From: Flavonifractor sp. An92
GTDB taxonomy: Bacteria > Bacillota > Clostridia > Oscillospirales > Oscillospiraceae
NCBI RefSeq assembly: GCF_002159175.1
Contig: NZ_NFGZ01000012.1
Span: forward strand, 1 to 64,000
Direction of reading: 5' to 3'
DNA length: 64,000 nt
Each line of letters starts with the position of its first letter. The first letter of the stretch is position 1. The position numbers were made by a program, and so were the translations under genes. This document shows positions 52,347 to 61,205 of this stretch, one piece after another. The notes beneath the pieces were generated by a model. It worked only from the letters and a program-made list of their open reading frames with translations. It searched no databases and had not been told where the DNA came from.

Positions 52347-54134
52347 GTGTTTCGCAGCCTGCATATGAAACTGGTGCTCATCATGACACTGCTCATCGTG
52401 TCACTGATGACGGTGGTGGGCGCCTTCCTCATCAATTCCGTGGTGGGCTTCTACCTGCGGGATTTTTATGAGCGCATGGAGGAGGTCATCACCGACGAGG
52501 CCTTCCTCCGGGATCTCCAGAGCTCCACCGACGGAGAGGAGAGCGGCGCCCAGATGATCGCCCAGATCCTGGACTCCTACAACGGCGTCCTGGGCGTGGA
52601 CGGGCGCAACCGCAACTACTACGTCCTGGAGGGCCAGACCGGCCAGTGCCTGGCCAGCTCCGGCCCCCAGAACGACCCGGGCACCAACTACTCCAACAAC
52701 CTCTTGGCCGCCCTCAACGGCAAGGAGGGCTTCCAGAGCGACGCCTCCGCCTCCTACATGGATGTGGCCTTCCCCATCCAGCGGGGCGGCGAGGACTATG
52801 TCATCTATATCCGGGATAATCGGCAGACCGCCTCCGCCCTGAACAGCGCCATCATCGACCTCATCGTCAAGGCCCTGTTCTTCGGCCTGGTGATCTCCAT
52901 TCTGCTCTCCTTCCTCCTGTCCAAAACCATGATCATCCCCATCGAGCGCCTCACCGAGGGCGCCGAGCGGGTGGCCGAGGGCGATTTCTCCCACAAAATA
53001 CAGGTGGCCTCCCGGGATGAGATCGGCATCCTCACCGGCACCTTCAATGCCATGGCCCGGCAGCTGCAGGAGACCCTGGCCGAGGTAGAGAACGAGCGCA
53101 GCAAGCTGGACACCCTCTTCCTCCACATGACCGACGGCGTGGTGGCCTTCTCCACCACCGGCGCGGTCATCCACGCCAACCCCGCCGCCGAGCGGATGCT
53201 GGGCCGCTCCATCCCCGTGGGTGAGGAGGACGGCCCGGACTACGGCTCCCTCTTCGGAGACGTGGCGCCGCTGTCCAAGGTGCTGGACCTGGAGCAGCCC
53301 GACTATCTGGAGGGGGACCGCAATGTGGGCGGGCGGAGCCTGGAGCTGCTGCTGGCCTCCTTCTCCCGGGAGGGGCAGGGCGGCGCGCTGGTGGTGATCC
53401 ACGACGTCACCGAGCAGCGCAAGACCGAGGAGCTGCGCCGGGAGTTCGTGGCCAACGTCTCTCACGAGCTGCGCACCCCCCTCACCAACATCCGGTCCTA
53501 CGCCGAGACTCTGGTGGACAGCGCGGGCACCATCCCGCCCCAGATGGAGAAGAATTTCCTGGAGGTCATCCTCAGCGAGAGCGACCGGATGACCCACATC
53601 GTTCAGGACCTGCTGACCCTGTCCCGCTTCGACTCGGGACACAGCCAGCTGAATCTGAAGCGCTTCCCCTTCGGCCAGAGCGTGTCCGAGGTCTACAACG
53701 CCGTGCGCATGGAGGCCCAGCGCCACGGCCACACCGTCACGCTGGACATGGAAGAAAACCTGCCCCAGATCGTGGCGGACCGGGAGCGGATCGTGCAGGT
53801 GATGATGAACGTGGTGTCCAACTCCATCAAATACACCCCCGACGGCGGGCGCATCGACATCCGCGCCGGGCGCAGCGGCGAGCGGGTGTGGATGGAGGTC
53901 TCGGACAACGGCATCGGCATCCCCGCTGAGGACCGCCCCCGCATTTTCGAGCGCTTTTACCGGGTGGACAAGGCCCGCTCCCGGGAGTCCGGCGGCACCG
54001 GCCTGGGCCTGTCCATCGCCAAGGAGATCATCGACCAGCACGGCGGCGTCATCCGTCTGGTGGACCGGAGCGGACCGGGCCTGACGGTGCGCATCGAGCT
54101 TTTGGTGGAGGGACCTGTCCATGGACCGGCGTAA
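52347..54134 (+). CDS. walK: Sensor histidine kinase WalK
   Basis: 595 aa, GTG start after AGAGGAGG. TM helix 1 (about 9-30) and TM helix 2 (about 170-192) enclose an extracytoplasmic sensor domain; HAMP about 195-245; an intracellular PAS domain about 255-360; HisKA with NVSHELRTPLTNIRSYAETL; HATPase with NVVSNSIKYTPDGG, VSDNGIGIP and GTGLGLSIAKEI. The layout is that of WalK. It overlaps walH by 14 bp. Confidence 0.9.
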   Translation: MFRSLHMKLVLIMTLLIVSLMTVVGAFLINSVVGFYLRDFYERMEEVITDEAFLRDLQSSTDGEESGAQMIAQILDSYNGVLGVDGRNRNYYVLEGQTGQCLASSGPQNDPGTNYSNNLLAALNGKEGFQSDASASYMDVAFPIQRGGEDYVIYIRDNRQTASALNSAIIDLIVKALFFGLVISILLSFLLSKTMIIPIERLTEGAERVAEGDFSHKIQVASRDEIGILTGTFNAMARQLQETLAEVENERSKLDTLFLHMTDGVVAFSTTGAVIHANPAAERMLGRSIPVGEEDGPDYGSLFGDVAPLSKVLDLEQPDYLEGDRNVGGRSLELLLASFSREGQGGALVVIHDVTEQRKTEELRREFVANVSHELRTPLTNIRSYAETLVDSAGTIPPQMEKNFLEVILSESDRMTHIVQDLLTLSRFDSGHSQLNLKRFPFGQSVSEVYNAVRMEAQRHGHTVTLDMEENLPQIVADRERIVQVMMNVVSNSIKYTPDGGRIDIRAGRSGERVWMEVSDNGIGIPAEDRPRIFERFYRVDKARSRESGGTGLGLSIAKEIIDQHGGVIRLVDRSGPGLTVRIELLVEGPVHGPA

Positions 54135-55485
54135 ACTGCGGGCGGTCACCCTGCCCAAGCGCAGCCGGGGCCGCCGCCTGCTGGAGCTGGGCAAGGACAT
54201 CCTCATCGTGTGCCTCATCCTCTCGGCGGTCTATCTGGCCGCCCGCAGCCAGCTCTACACCGGGCTGGCCAGTGAGGGGACCCTGTTCGGCCAGGTGGCC
54301 GGGTTCTTCCGCTCCGAGCCGGAGGAGGTCCCCGGAGACGTCTCCCCCGGCGCGGCCGGTGAGGCCATCCCGGCGGTCCGTCTGGCGGTCTGCCACGGCG
54401 TGGGGGACAACGGCACGCCCATCCGCTACGGCGTGCAGTACGATGAGGAGACCCTCCAGCCCATCACTGCCGCCCTGAGCAGCTATTTCACCGAAGGTCT
54501 GGCCAGCGCCTCCGGTCCGGAAGAACTCACCGCCGCCCAGTGGCAGGAGGCGCTGTGCTCCCCCGGGGTCTGTCTGGATCTGCTGGGGGCGGTGCCCCTG
54601 GACTACCTGGGGGCGGACGGCCTCACCGAGAGTGCCCGCCGCCTGGCCCTGGTGTGGGATGGGAGCAGCACCACGGCGGATCTCTGCTATCAGACGGCGG
54701 AGGGGGCCTATTACCGCTGCACCACCACGGTCACCTGGAAGGGCTATCTGGCCGACGCCCTCCAGAGCTACACCGACAACGGTGCCCGCTACGCCTTTGA
54801 GATGGACGACGTGGCCTATGACCGCCTGTCGCCCGAGGTGCTCCTGCTGCCCGACGCGCCGGAGAGCACCATCTACCAGGCGGTGCGCCCGCTGGATCTC
54901 AGCTCGCCCGACGACCGCGCCGCGCTGGAGAACGCCATGGGCTTCCGCGGCAGCGACTACCAGGTGCCCGGGGAGTGGGTCATCCGGGAGGACGACGAGC
55001 TGCGCATCGCCAGCGACGGCACCATGCACTATGAGGCCTCGGAAAGCCGCCCGGAAATGCGCTACCCCACCTCCGGGGAGGGCATTTCCGCCCGCAGCGC
55101 CGCCATTACGACCGCCTATCGTCTGGCGCAGGACGCGGTGGCGGCCTGGTGCGGCAGCAGCGAGAGCGACGGCCGGATCATCCTCTCCGGTGTCACCGAG
55201 ACGGAGGACGGCTGGGAGATCACCCTGGACTACACGCTGGACGGCGCGCAGGTCCTCTTTGAGGACGGCCGCCCCGCCATGGAGTTCACCGTGGAGAAGG
55301 GACAGATCACCGCTTACACCATCCGCCCCCGGTGCTATCAGGCCACCGAGCACGTCTCCCGTGTGCTCAGCGAGCGCCTGGCCGCCGCGGCTCTGGAGAG
55401 TCTCCGGCCCCGGGAGCAGCTGGAGCTGCTCCTCTTCTACGAGGACAGTATGAACGCCATGTCGGCCCAGTGGGGCGGCTTTTAA
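54121..55485 (+). CDS. walH: WalK regulator WalH (YycH)
   Basis: 454 aa. A single membrane helix near the N-terminus (about 23-42) is followed by an extracytoplasmic region of ~410 aa with the two-domain YycH-type content (RYAFEMDDVAYDRLSPEVLLLPDA; YEASESRPEMRYPTSGE). Sequence conservation to YycH is weak, and the assignment leans on the position between walK and walI. WalH binds the WalK membrane segments and tunes its activity. Confidence 0.78.
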   Translation: MDRRKLRAVTLPKRSRGRRLLELGKDILIVCLILSAVYLAARSQLYTGLASEGTLFGQVAGFFRSEPEEVPGDVSPGAAGEAIPAVRLAVCHGVGDNGTPIRYGVQYDEETLQPITAALSSYFTEGLASASGPEELTAAQWQEALCSPGVCLDLLGAVPLDYLGADGLTESARRLALVWDGSSTTADLCYQTAEGAYYRCTTTVTWKGYLADALQSYTDNGARYAFEMDDVAYDRLSPEVLLLPDAPESTIYQAVRPLDLSSPDDRAALENAMGFRGSDYQVPGEWVIREDDELRIASDGTMHYEASESRPEMRYPTSGEGISARSAAITTAYRLAQDAVAAWCGSSESDGRIILSGVTETEDGWEITLDYTLDGAQVLFEDGRPAMEFTVEKGQITAYTIRPRCYQATEHVSRVLSERLAAAALESLRPREQLELLLFYEDSMNAMSAQWGGF

Positions 55486-55497
55486 GGGGAGTGGCCC

Positions 55498-56307
55498 ATG
55501 GAGTGGTCCAAGATCAAAAACATCATCCTGCTGATCCTGCTGGGTCTGAATCTCTTTCTGCTGATCATGGTGGTCTCTCAGGAGCTGCAGGCCCACCAGT
55601 TCCGCCAGGAGGCCCGGGCCGAGGCGGTGGCGCTGCTGAAGCGCAACGGCATCACGGTGGACCCGGATCAGCTCCCGGCGGACACCTCGCTGCCCACCCA
55701 GGTGCTGGAGGAGGATGAAGCCGCCACCGATACCCTGGCCCAGGCCCTCCTGGGCGAGGAGACGGTACAGCAGTCCAGCGGCGTCCGGGCAGTCTATACC
55801 AGCCCGCTGGGTGAGATGGAGGCCTTTTCCACCGGCCGCTTTGCGGTGGATTTTACCGCGGAGGCCCAGCCGCTGAAGAACGCCGCGCCGGAAGAGCACG
55901 CCGCCGACCTGCTCCAGCGAGCCGGCATCCAGGCGGAATACCTGGACAGCTCCACTGCCGAGGGCGGGACCCAGCTCACCTACCGCCAGCGCTGGTCGGA
56001 CACGCCGGTGTTCAACACGCAGATCGTCCTCACCTATGAAAACGGAGCCCTGCGCCACGTGGAGGGCGTGCTTCTCCCCGCCAGTGACGGCGTGAGCCGG
56101 CAGGAGGAGACGGTCACGGTAGCCACCCTTCTGGTCCGTTTCCTCAGCCAGCGCAACGAGAGCGGGCGCATGTTCAGCCAGATCCAGTCTCTGGTGCCGG
56201 GCTACCACCTCTCCGGCACCCGGCCCTTTACCCTCACGCCCGCCTGGTATGTCACCACCGACACCGGGACCTATCTGCTCAGTGCCCTGGACGGCAGCCT
56301 GCTGTAA
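55498..56307 (+). CDS. walI: WalK regulator WalI (YycI)
   Basis: 269 aa. It begins MEWSKIKNIILLILLGLNLF, the typical YycI start, with one membrane helix (about 7-25), and an extracytoplasmic domain with HQFRQEARAEAVALLKRNGI and a C-terminal LVPGYHLSGTRPFTLTPAWYV. Acts with WalH on WalK. ATG follows GGGGAG, 12 bp after walH. walJ and htrA, which often follow, are absent here. Confidence 0.85.
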   Translation: MEWSKIKNIILLILLGLNLFLLIMVVSQELQAHQFRQEARAEAVALLKRNGITVDPDQLPADTSLPTQVLEEDEAATDTLAQALLGEETVQQSSGVRAVYTSPLGEMEAFSTGRFAVDFTAEAQPLKNAAPEEHAADLLQRAGIQAEYLDSSTAEGGTQLTYRQRWSDTPVFNTQIVLTYENGALRHVEGVLLPASDGVSRQEETVTVATLLVRFLSQRNESGRMFSQIQSLVPGYHLSGTRPFTLTPAWYVTTDTGTYLLSALDGSLL

Positions 56308-56322
56308 CGAACATGACCGACC

Positions 56323-56382
56323 GGGGACGGCTCCGTCCCCTTCCTCCCTCCCGGCGCTCCGGCGTCAGGAGGGATGTTTTTT
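56323..56382 (+). promoter_or_regulatory. Conserved leader of the second NYGLHQW-type gene
   Basis: Hairpin GGGGACGG/CCGTCCCC (56323-56340) plus ~40 nt nearly identical to 44365-44423, ending in AGGAGGG. The shared part continues into the coding region. Confidence 0.7.
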
Positions 56383-57357
56383 ATGGCAGACTTTACGCAA
56401 AATTATGGGCTGCACCAGTGGGAGCCCACCGACCCGTTCCTGCGGGAGGATTTCAATCAGGACCTTTCCACCATCGACGCCGCCCTGGGACAGCTGGACC
56501 GAAGTGCGGAAACGAGCGCCTACAACGTCTACAACCTGATGCTCCAGAACGATTACGATGGCAAATATACCGGGTACAAGAAGGCGCTGGCCTTTGACGG
56601 CTTTTTGGATGACACAGGAATCGCATCCAAAAGCGGATTTTTGCAGAGCGATGGGACGCTTTGGATGGAAAGGGAGGGACAGGGGGACATCAACCTGGGA
56701 ATTGGAGGCAATATGGCCGAGTCGGAGAGCACCAGCACATTGGTGATGACGGGGTGCGGCACCATCACTGGCTTCTCCTGCTGGATTTATAGCTATTATG
56801 AGGTCTCCCAGCAGGTCACCGGCACCTACGAGGTAACTGTGAATGGGAAGAGTGCGGCTTCCGGCGATTTTGCAGTGGCTCCGCCCCCGCCGGAGACGAA
56901 TACGGAGCGGACCATTCCCTTTTCCCCGGTGGATATACGCACAGGAGACCGCTGTGTAGTAACCTTGAGTGTGAACAGCGGGAGTGTTATGTTGAGACGT
57001 ACTCCGGATTCCAATGGTCTGGGCGGCACACTTCGGGTGCGTGCCGGCGGGGCATCCGTCGGGACTATGACTGCAAAACCCGCTGCCCTGCCGGAGAGCC
57101 GGGGGGCCGCGGCCTGGGTCCGGCACAGGGGCGGCACGGTGAGCCTGTCTCTGAAAAACGGCGGCAAGTCTGTCGCACTGACCCCAGAGGAAAGCCGCGA
57201 GACGGTGGAGCTGTACACCGGCGCGACCTGTACCGAGCAGGCATTCCGGCTGGACCAGCCGCTTGCCGCCGGAGACTGGCAAGTGGTGCTGAGCGGCAAT
57301 CTGGGTGAGGATGAGAGCGAAATGGAACTGTATAATTACGGTATAATTGTTATATAA
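56383..57357 (+). CDS. NYGLHQW-type protein B (tail-fibre-like N-terminus)
   Basis: 324 aa, paralogue of the 44424-45404 product. The first ~75 residues are almost identical (NYGLHQWEPTDPFLREDF, DLSTIDAALG, YNVYNLMLQN, KYTGYKKAL). The middle (about 80-215) is a different beta-rich sequence with VAPPPPETNTERTIPF. The end again aligns (AAWVRHRGGTVSLSLKNGGK ... MELYNYGIIVI). No export signal. ATG at 56383 was chosen by spacing from AGGAGG; an ATG three codons earlier overlaps that site. Follows walI by 75 bp and converges on SLH2. Confidence 0.75.
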   Translation: MADFTQNYGLHQWEPTDPFLREDFNQDLSTIDAALGQLDRSAETSAYNVYNLMLQNDYDGKYTGYKKALAFDGFLDDTGIASKSGFLQSDGTLWMEREGQGDINLGIGGNMAESESTSTLVMTGCGTITGFSCWIYSYYEVSQQVTGTYEVTVNGKSAASGDFAVAPPPPETNTERTIPFSPVDIRTGDRCVVTLSVNSGSVMLRRTPDSNGLGGTLRVRAGGASVGTMTAKPAALPESRGAAAWVRHRGGTVSLSLKNGGKSVALTPEESRETVELYTGATCTEQAFRLDQPLAAGDWQVVLSGNLGEDESEMELYNYGIIVI

Positions 57358-57360
57358 AAT

Positions 57361-57399
57361 AATACTGGGACCCGGATGATTTATCCGGGTCCCAGTATT
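57361..57399. terminator. Bidirectional terminator between protein B and SLH2
   Basis: Perfect 16-bp stem (57361-57376 with 57384-57399), 7-nt loop, T-rich flank on both strands. Confidence 0.9.
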
Positions 57400-57432
57400 C
57401 TAACTATACTACACTATTTTTGGTTTTTGCGA

Positions 57433-60400
57433 TTAGGCAGCAACAGTATAAGTGTAGGTGTAGACCACGCTATCATAACCAGTACGGGAAGCAGTCACGG
57501 TAATCACCAGATTAGTTCCAGCACCAGTCAGATCATAGGTATTACCATTAGTCTTAGTAGCACCAGTGATCTCGGTCTTATAGGTCACATTGGAGGGAGC
57601 ATCAGAAACGGTGATATCCACACAGTCAGAGGTGCTATCAACATAACCAGTGATGCTACCAGTCTCGCCAGCGCCAATCACTTTAGTAACAGTAGCGCCC
57701 TTTTCAGCAGACTGAGCAACAGTCACAGTGGGAGCGGTAGTGGTGGCCTTCTCCTGAGACACGTCGCTGGACATGTTGAACTCAGGATAAGTGGTCTCCA
57801 TGCCGTTCACGTCCACAGTGAAGGTGTACTTCACGCTGTCAGCGGTCTTACCGGTGACCTTGGTGTAGTCGCTGATGCCGTTGACCTCAGCCAGCTTCAC
57901 GCGGATAGCCTGCACAATCGCGGTGTTGGAAGGCTTGTTGGTGCCGGTCCAGGACACGGTGATCTTGTTGGAGCCATTGACGTTCACGGTGATGCCCTCA
58001 GTGACAACGGGAGGCTTCACGGTGTTCTCAGCCTTGGTGACGATCACCAGGATCTGATCGTCGCTGTTGGCCAGGATGGTAGTGACCAGGCCCTTGTCGG
58101 AGTCGCTGGGCAGCTTGTTCAGGGTAGCGGTCTCGAAGCCGCCGTCCTTGTCCAGCTCGACCCAAACGGTCTTGTCGAACAGCTTATACTCCTTGGTGTT
58201 GGTGACCACAGTGGAGCCGGAGATGTTCTTCACAGCAGTGGTGTCGACCTTACCGGAAGCGCTGCTCAGAGTGTACACACCGTCGCTGTCCACGGAGTAC
58301 AGGAACAGGCCCTTGTCGCTCCAGGTGCCGTCCACCTTGATCTCGGTCTCGGTGTCGGTGCCAGCCAGAACGGCCTTCACAGTGGTGGTCTTGCTGCCGA
58401 TGGAGACGATGCTGGTCACATACAGGTGATCGGCAACGCTGCTGGTGGCCAGGGAAGCGGCCTCAAAGGCAACGGCGACCATCTTGTTGCCGCTGTTAAA
58501 GGCGGCCTCGGTGGTAGCCTTGGTGACGCTGGGAGCGCTCTGGTAGCCAGTGTACACGCTCACGCTGTCGATCTTATTCTCCTTGGTCAGGGAGACATAG
58601 AAGAAGGAGGTGTTGCTGGCGGCATAGACGCCGGTCTTGCGGCTGGCATCGTTGGCGCTGGCATTGGCCACCTGATCCAGACCGGTCAGAGTGGTCTTGC
58701 CCTTGTTGAAGTCCACCTTGTTGTTCTTGTCAACGGTAGCGGTGGGGTCGGTCAGCTTGATCTGGCCGTCGCTGTTGATGGAGTAGGCGTAGATGCGCTG
58801 GACCTGAGTGGAGTCCTCGCCCTTCAGGCTGTCGGTGATAGCCTTGCTCAGATCGCTCTTGGAGGCCACATCATAGGTCTTGGTGGTGCCATCGGACAGG
58901 GTCACCTTCACGCGACCGTTGTCGATGCCGTTGCTCGGCTCGTAAGCCCAGACATAGGCATAGTTGGAGGCGTTCTCGGAGACATTGCCCATGGCCACGA
59001 TCATGCCGTTCTTATCCAGGTAGAAGGTAGCCTCGGTGTCCAGAGCGTTCTTGATGTCAGCATAGGTGCTGGGAACGGTGATGTCGTTGTCGCCGCCCAC
59101 ATAGCCGGCAACCTCGGACACATCATAGGTGGTGCCGTCCACGGTCAGCTGGCTGTTCTTGCTGTCGGAAGTCTTGTAGGACTGCAGGGTGCCGGTAACA
59201 GCCTCAGCCTTCTCGACGTGCAGCTTGCCGCCGATCCAGGCAGCCAGGACATAGTCGTTGGCGGCCACATCCTCAAAGCCCACCACATCGTCCTTGTCGT
59301 CAGCAATCAGGTTGTCCTTGTTCCAAGCCTTGTTGACGTTCACGGTGATGGAGCCGTCGTCCTTGGTGGAATACTTGGAGACCTGGCCGAAGTAGTAGGT
59401 GGTCATGAAGATGTAATCCACAGTGCCGTCGTCGTTGTTGTCGATCAGGGTCTTCTCAACGCCGCGGGTAGCGGTCTCGCTGTACTTGCCATACTCCACC
59501 GCATTGGTGTAGTTGGTCAGCACAGGAGTGCTGGAAGCGATCTTCAGATCGCTGTCGTCGGCGATCTTAGCCAGCTTGTGGTTGTTGGCCTTGGCCACGA
59601 CCACGTTGCTGTCGCTGATGATGGCATTGCCCAGAACGGTGGCCTTGGAGGTGTTGGAGGAGTCGTTCTTCACATACAGAACAACGGACTTGCCCAGCAC
59701 GTCGGCGCCGGTGGAGACAGCGAAGGTGCCGTCGTTGAAGACCTTCTGGTCCTCGTTGGTGCCGTAGTTGGTCACGTCGATGCGGGTCTTGCCGGCGTCC
59801 AGAGCGGCACCCTTATCGGCGGTGGACTCCAGGTTGGCATACTCGTTGGCAACCACGACGCCCTCGACCTTGATGGCGTTGAACTTGTCCTCGAGCATGG
59901 TCTTGCCGGTCTTGTTCTGCACGGCGGTGGTGGTGCCGTTGGCATTGTAGGTGAAGGAGTAGGTGACGGTCTGCGCGTTCAGAACGTTGTAGATCATCTG
60001 AGCGGCGTTGTCACGGGTCAGGGGCTGGGAGGGGTTGATGGTCTCCAGGCCCTTGTACAGGCCGGCCATGTTGGCCAGGGAGTTGGTGGTGATCTCCCAG
60101 GTGGAGCCGCCGATGCCCTCGTAAGCAGCGTTGTAGCCCAGAGCCACCAGCAGCATCTTGGCAGCCTCGGAGCCGGTCACGTTGTCAGAGGGGCCAAAGG
60201 TGTTGTTGCCGCGGCCGGCGATGATGCCGCGGTCCACGCAGAAGGCGATGTACTTCTCAGCCCAGTTGCCCTGGGTGTCCTTGAAGCTGGTGGTCAGGTT
60301 GCCCAGCACGGGCTCCTGGCCGCCGTTCAGGACCACGCACACCAGGCGGGCGAAAGAAGCGCGGTCGATGTTCTGGGTGGCGCCGAAGCTGCCGTCAGGC

Positions 60401-60570
60401 AGACCGGCCAGGACGCCCAGCTCGGTGATCATGGAGACAGCTTCCTTGTGGACGATCTCGTCCTTGTCAGTGAAACTGTCGTAGCCCGCAGCGGAAGCGC
60501 CGACGACCATCAGGCCAAGAACCATGACGGCAGCCAGAGCCATGCTGAGAGCACGCTTGAGGTTTCTCAT
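57433..60570 (-). CDS. S-layer homology domain surface protein SLH2
   Basis: 1045 aa. The signal peptide MRNLKRALSMALAAVMVLG is almost that of SLH1 and SLH3. SLH repeats span about 30-215 but are clearly diverged (FTDKDEIVHKEAVSMITELG ... IDRASFARLVCVVLNG; FKDTQGNWAEKYIAFCVDRG; INPSQPLTRDNAAQMIYN). The long remainder is Asp/Asn/Ser/Thr-rich with repeated YDVSxxxD-type beta segments and two Ig-like domains at the end (VNGSNKITVSWTGTNKPSNT; VTASRTGYDSVVYTYTYTV). ATG 60570 follows AAGGAGG. It converges on protein B and diverges from SLH3. Confidence 0.92.
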   Translation of the reverse strand: MRNLKRALSMALAAVMVLGLMVVGASAAGYDSFTDKDEIVHKEAVSMITELGVLAGLPDGSFGATQNIDRASFARLVCVVLNGGQEPVLGNLTTSFKDTQGNWAEKYIAFCVDRGIIAGRGNNTFGPSDNVTGSEAAKMLLVALGYNAAYEGIGGSTWEITTNSLANMAGLYKGLETINPSQPLTRDNAAQMIYNVLNAQTVTYSFTYNANGTTTAVQNKTGKTMLEDKFNAIKVEGVVVANEYANLESTADKGAALDAGKTRIDVTNYGTNEDQKVFNDGTFAVSTGADVLGKSVVLYVKNDSSNTSKATVLGNAIISDSNVVVAKANNHKLAKIADDSDLKIASSTPVLTNYTNAVEYGKYSETATRGVEKTLIDNNDDGTVDYIFMTTYYFGQVSKYSTKDDGSITVNVNKAWNKDNLIADDKDDVVGFEDVAANDYVLAAWIGGKLHVEKAEAVTGTLQSYKTSDSKNSQLTVDGTTYDVSEVAGYVGGDNDITVPSTYADIKNALDTEATFYLDKNGMIVAMGNVSENASNYAYVWAYEPSNGIDNGRVKVTLSDGTTKTYDVASKSDLSKAITDSLKGEDSTQVQRIYAYSINSDGQIKLTDPTATVDKNNKVDFNKGKTTLTGLDQVANASANDASRKTGVYAASNTSFFYVSLTKENKIDSVSVYTGYQSAPSVTKATTEAAFNSGNKMVAVAFEAASLATSSVADHLYVTSIVSIGSKTTTVKAVLAGTDTETEIKVDGTWSDKGLFLYSVDSDGVYTLSSASGKVDTTAVKNISGSTVVTNTKEYKLFDKTVWVELDKDGGFETATLNKLPSDSDKGLVTTILANSDDQILVIVTKAENTVKPPVVTEGITVNVNGSNKITVSWTGTNKPSNTAIVQAIRVKLAEVNGISDYTKVTGKTADSVKYTFTVDVNGMETTYPEFNMSSDVSQEKATTTAPTVTVAQSAEKGATVTKVIGAGETGSITGYVDSTSDCVDITVSDAPSNVTYKTEITGATKTNGNTYDLTGAGTNLVITVTASRTGYDSVVYTYTYTVAA

Positions 60571-60670
60571 TTGGATTTCCTCCTTGTTCATTTTTCGAGA
60601 CTTTTCGGCGGGTTTTTCCGTTTATTTTGCAAGAAAAATGCAAAATCGACGGTACAACTCCCCTTGCCTC
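60571..60670 (-). promoter_or_regulatory. SLH leader RNA, copy 2
   Basis: Motif GGGGAGTTGTACCGTCGATT (60663 downward) and a stem-loop with outer stem CCGT/ACGG and inner stem ATTTTGC/GCAAAAT. The stem sequence differs from copies 1 and 3 but pairing is kept. It begins ~10 nt after the predicted transcription start. Confidence 0.65.
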
Positions 60671-60677
60671 TGGAATT

Positions 60678-60706
60678 AGTTTAAAGCATCCGGAGCGATT
60701 CGTCAA
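60678..60706 (-). promoter_or_regulatory. Promoter of SLH2
   Basis: Minus strand TTGACG (60706-60701), 17 bp, TAAACT (60683-60678); predicted start near 60671. Confidence 0.65.
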
Positions 60707-60929
60707 CCGGTTTGGCCCAACTGTAACAAACCTGTAAGATTACAGTCGCTTTGTTACACAGCCGCCCCGGGGGGCCTCCCCCCGGCCGCTTCATAAACTT
60801 AGACGGCGGTCCCTCGGAAAGGTTCCACGCTTTTTCACTTTTTTCAAAACAATCGATTTCCTCCGTTTCCAGCGGCTTCTGGGGGCCATTTGCCCCCTTT
60901 CCTGCTCTATATATTAAGGTAGGAAAATC

Positions 60930-61034
60930 TGTCAACCATATGTCAACCGTTTTATGGCCGGAATCCCTTGCACCGCAAGGATTTGCCGTTTTATACCACT
61001 CTAGACAGATTGGATTGTCTACCAAATGTCTACC
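60930..61034. repeat. 105-bp element with two pairs of 11-bp-phased octamers (copy 2)
   Basis: TGTCAACC at 60930 and 60941; TGTCTACC at 61016 and 61027. The pairs are 86 bp apart, exactly as in copy 1, and end 258 and 172 bp before the SLH3 start. Between them is a hairpin ATCCCTTGC/GCAAGGAT with TTGCACCGCAA at its centre. The intergenic region 60571-61205 has no coding frame with signals. Confidence 0.8.
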
Positions 61035-61104
61035 AGTGAAACTTTTTATGCCTAATTATGCTTGTTTTTATGTCTTAGGCGCACTTTCTTTCACTTATTT
61101 AATC

Positions 61105-61205
61105 GTGTGAGGGGCGTTGTACCCGTCGATTTCGCAACATTTATCGAAAGAACAACGGGAAAATGAACTGAAAGACCTCAAAAATCGAACAAGGAGGAAA
61201 TCCAA
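61105..61205 (+). promoter_or_regulatory. SLH leader RNA, copy 3
   Basis: Motif GGGGCGTTGTACCCGTCGAT (61111-61130), outer stem CCCGT/ACGGG and inner stem TTTCG/CGAAA, then a ~50-nt tract nearly identical to copy 1 up to AAGGAGG. A TTTAAT lies just upstream as possible -10; no clear -35. Confidence 0.65.

Noticed and set aside
57376-60684. Open frame of ~1100 codons on the plus strand
   Set aside because: Mirror of the SLH2 gene; low-complexity Gly/Val/His composition, no ribosome binding site or family.
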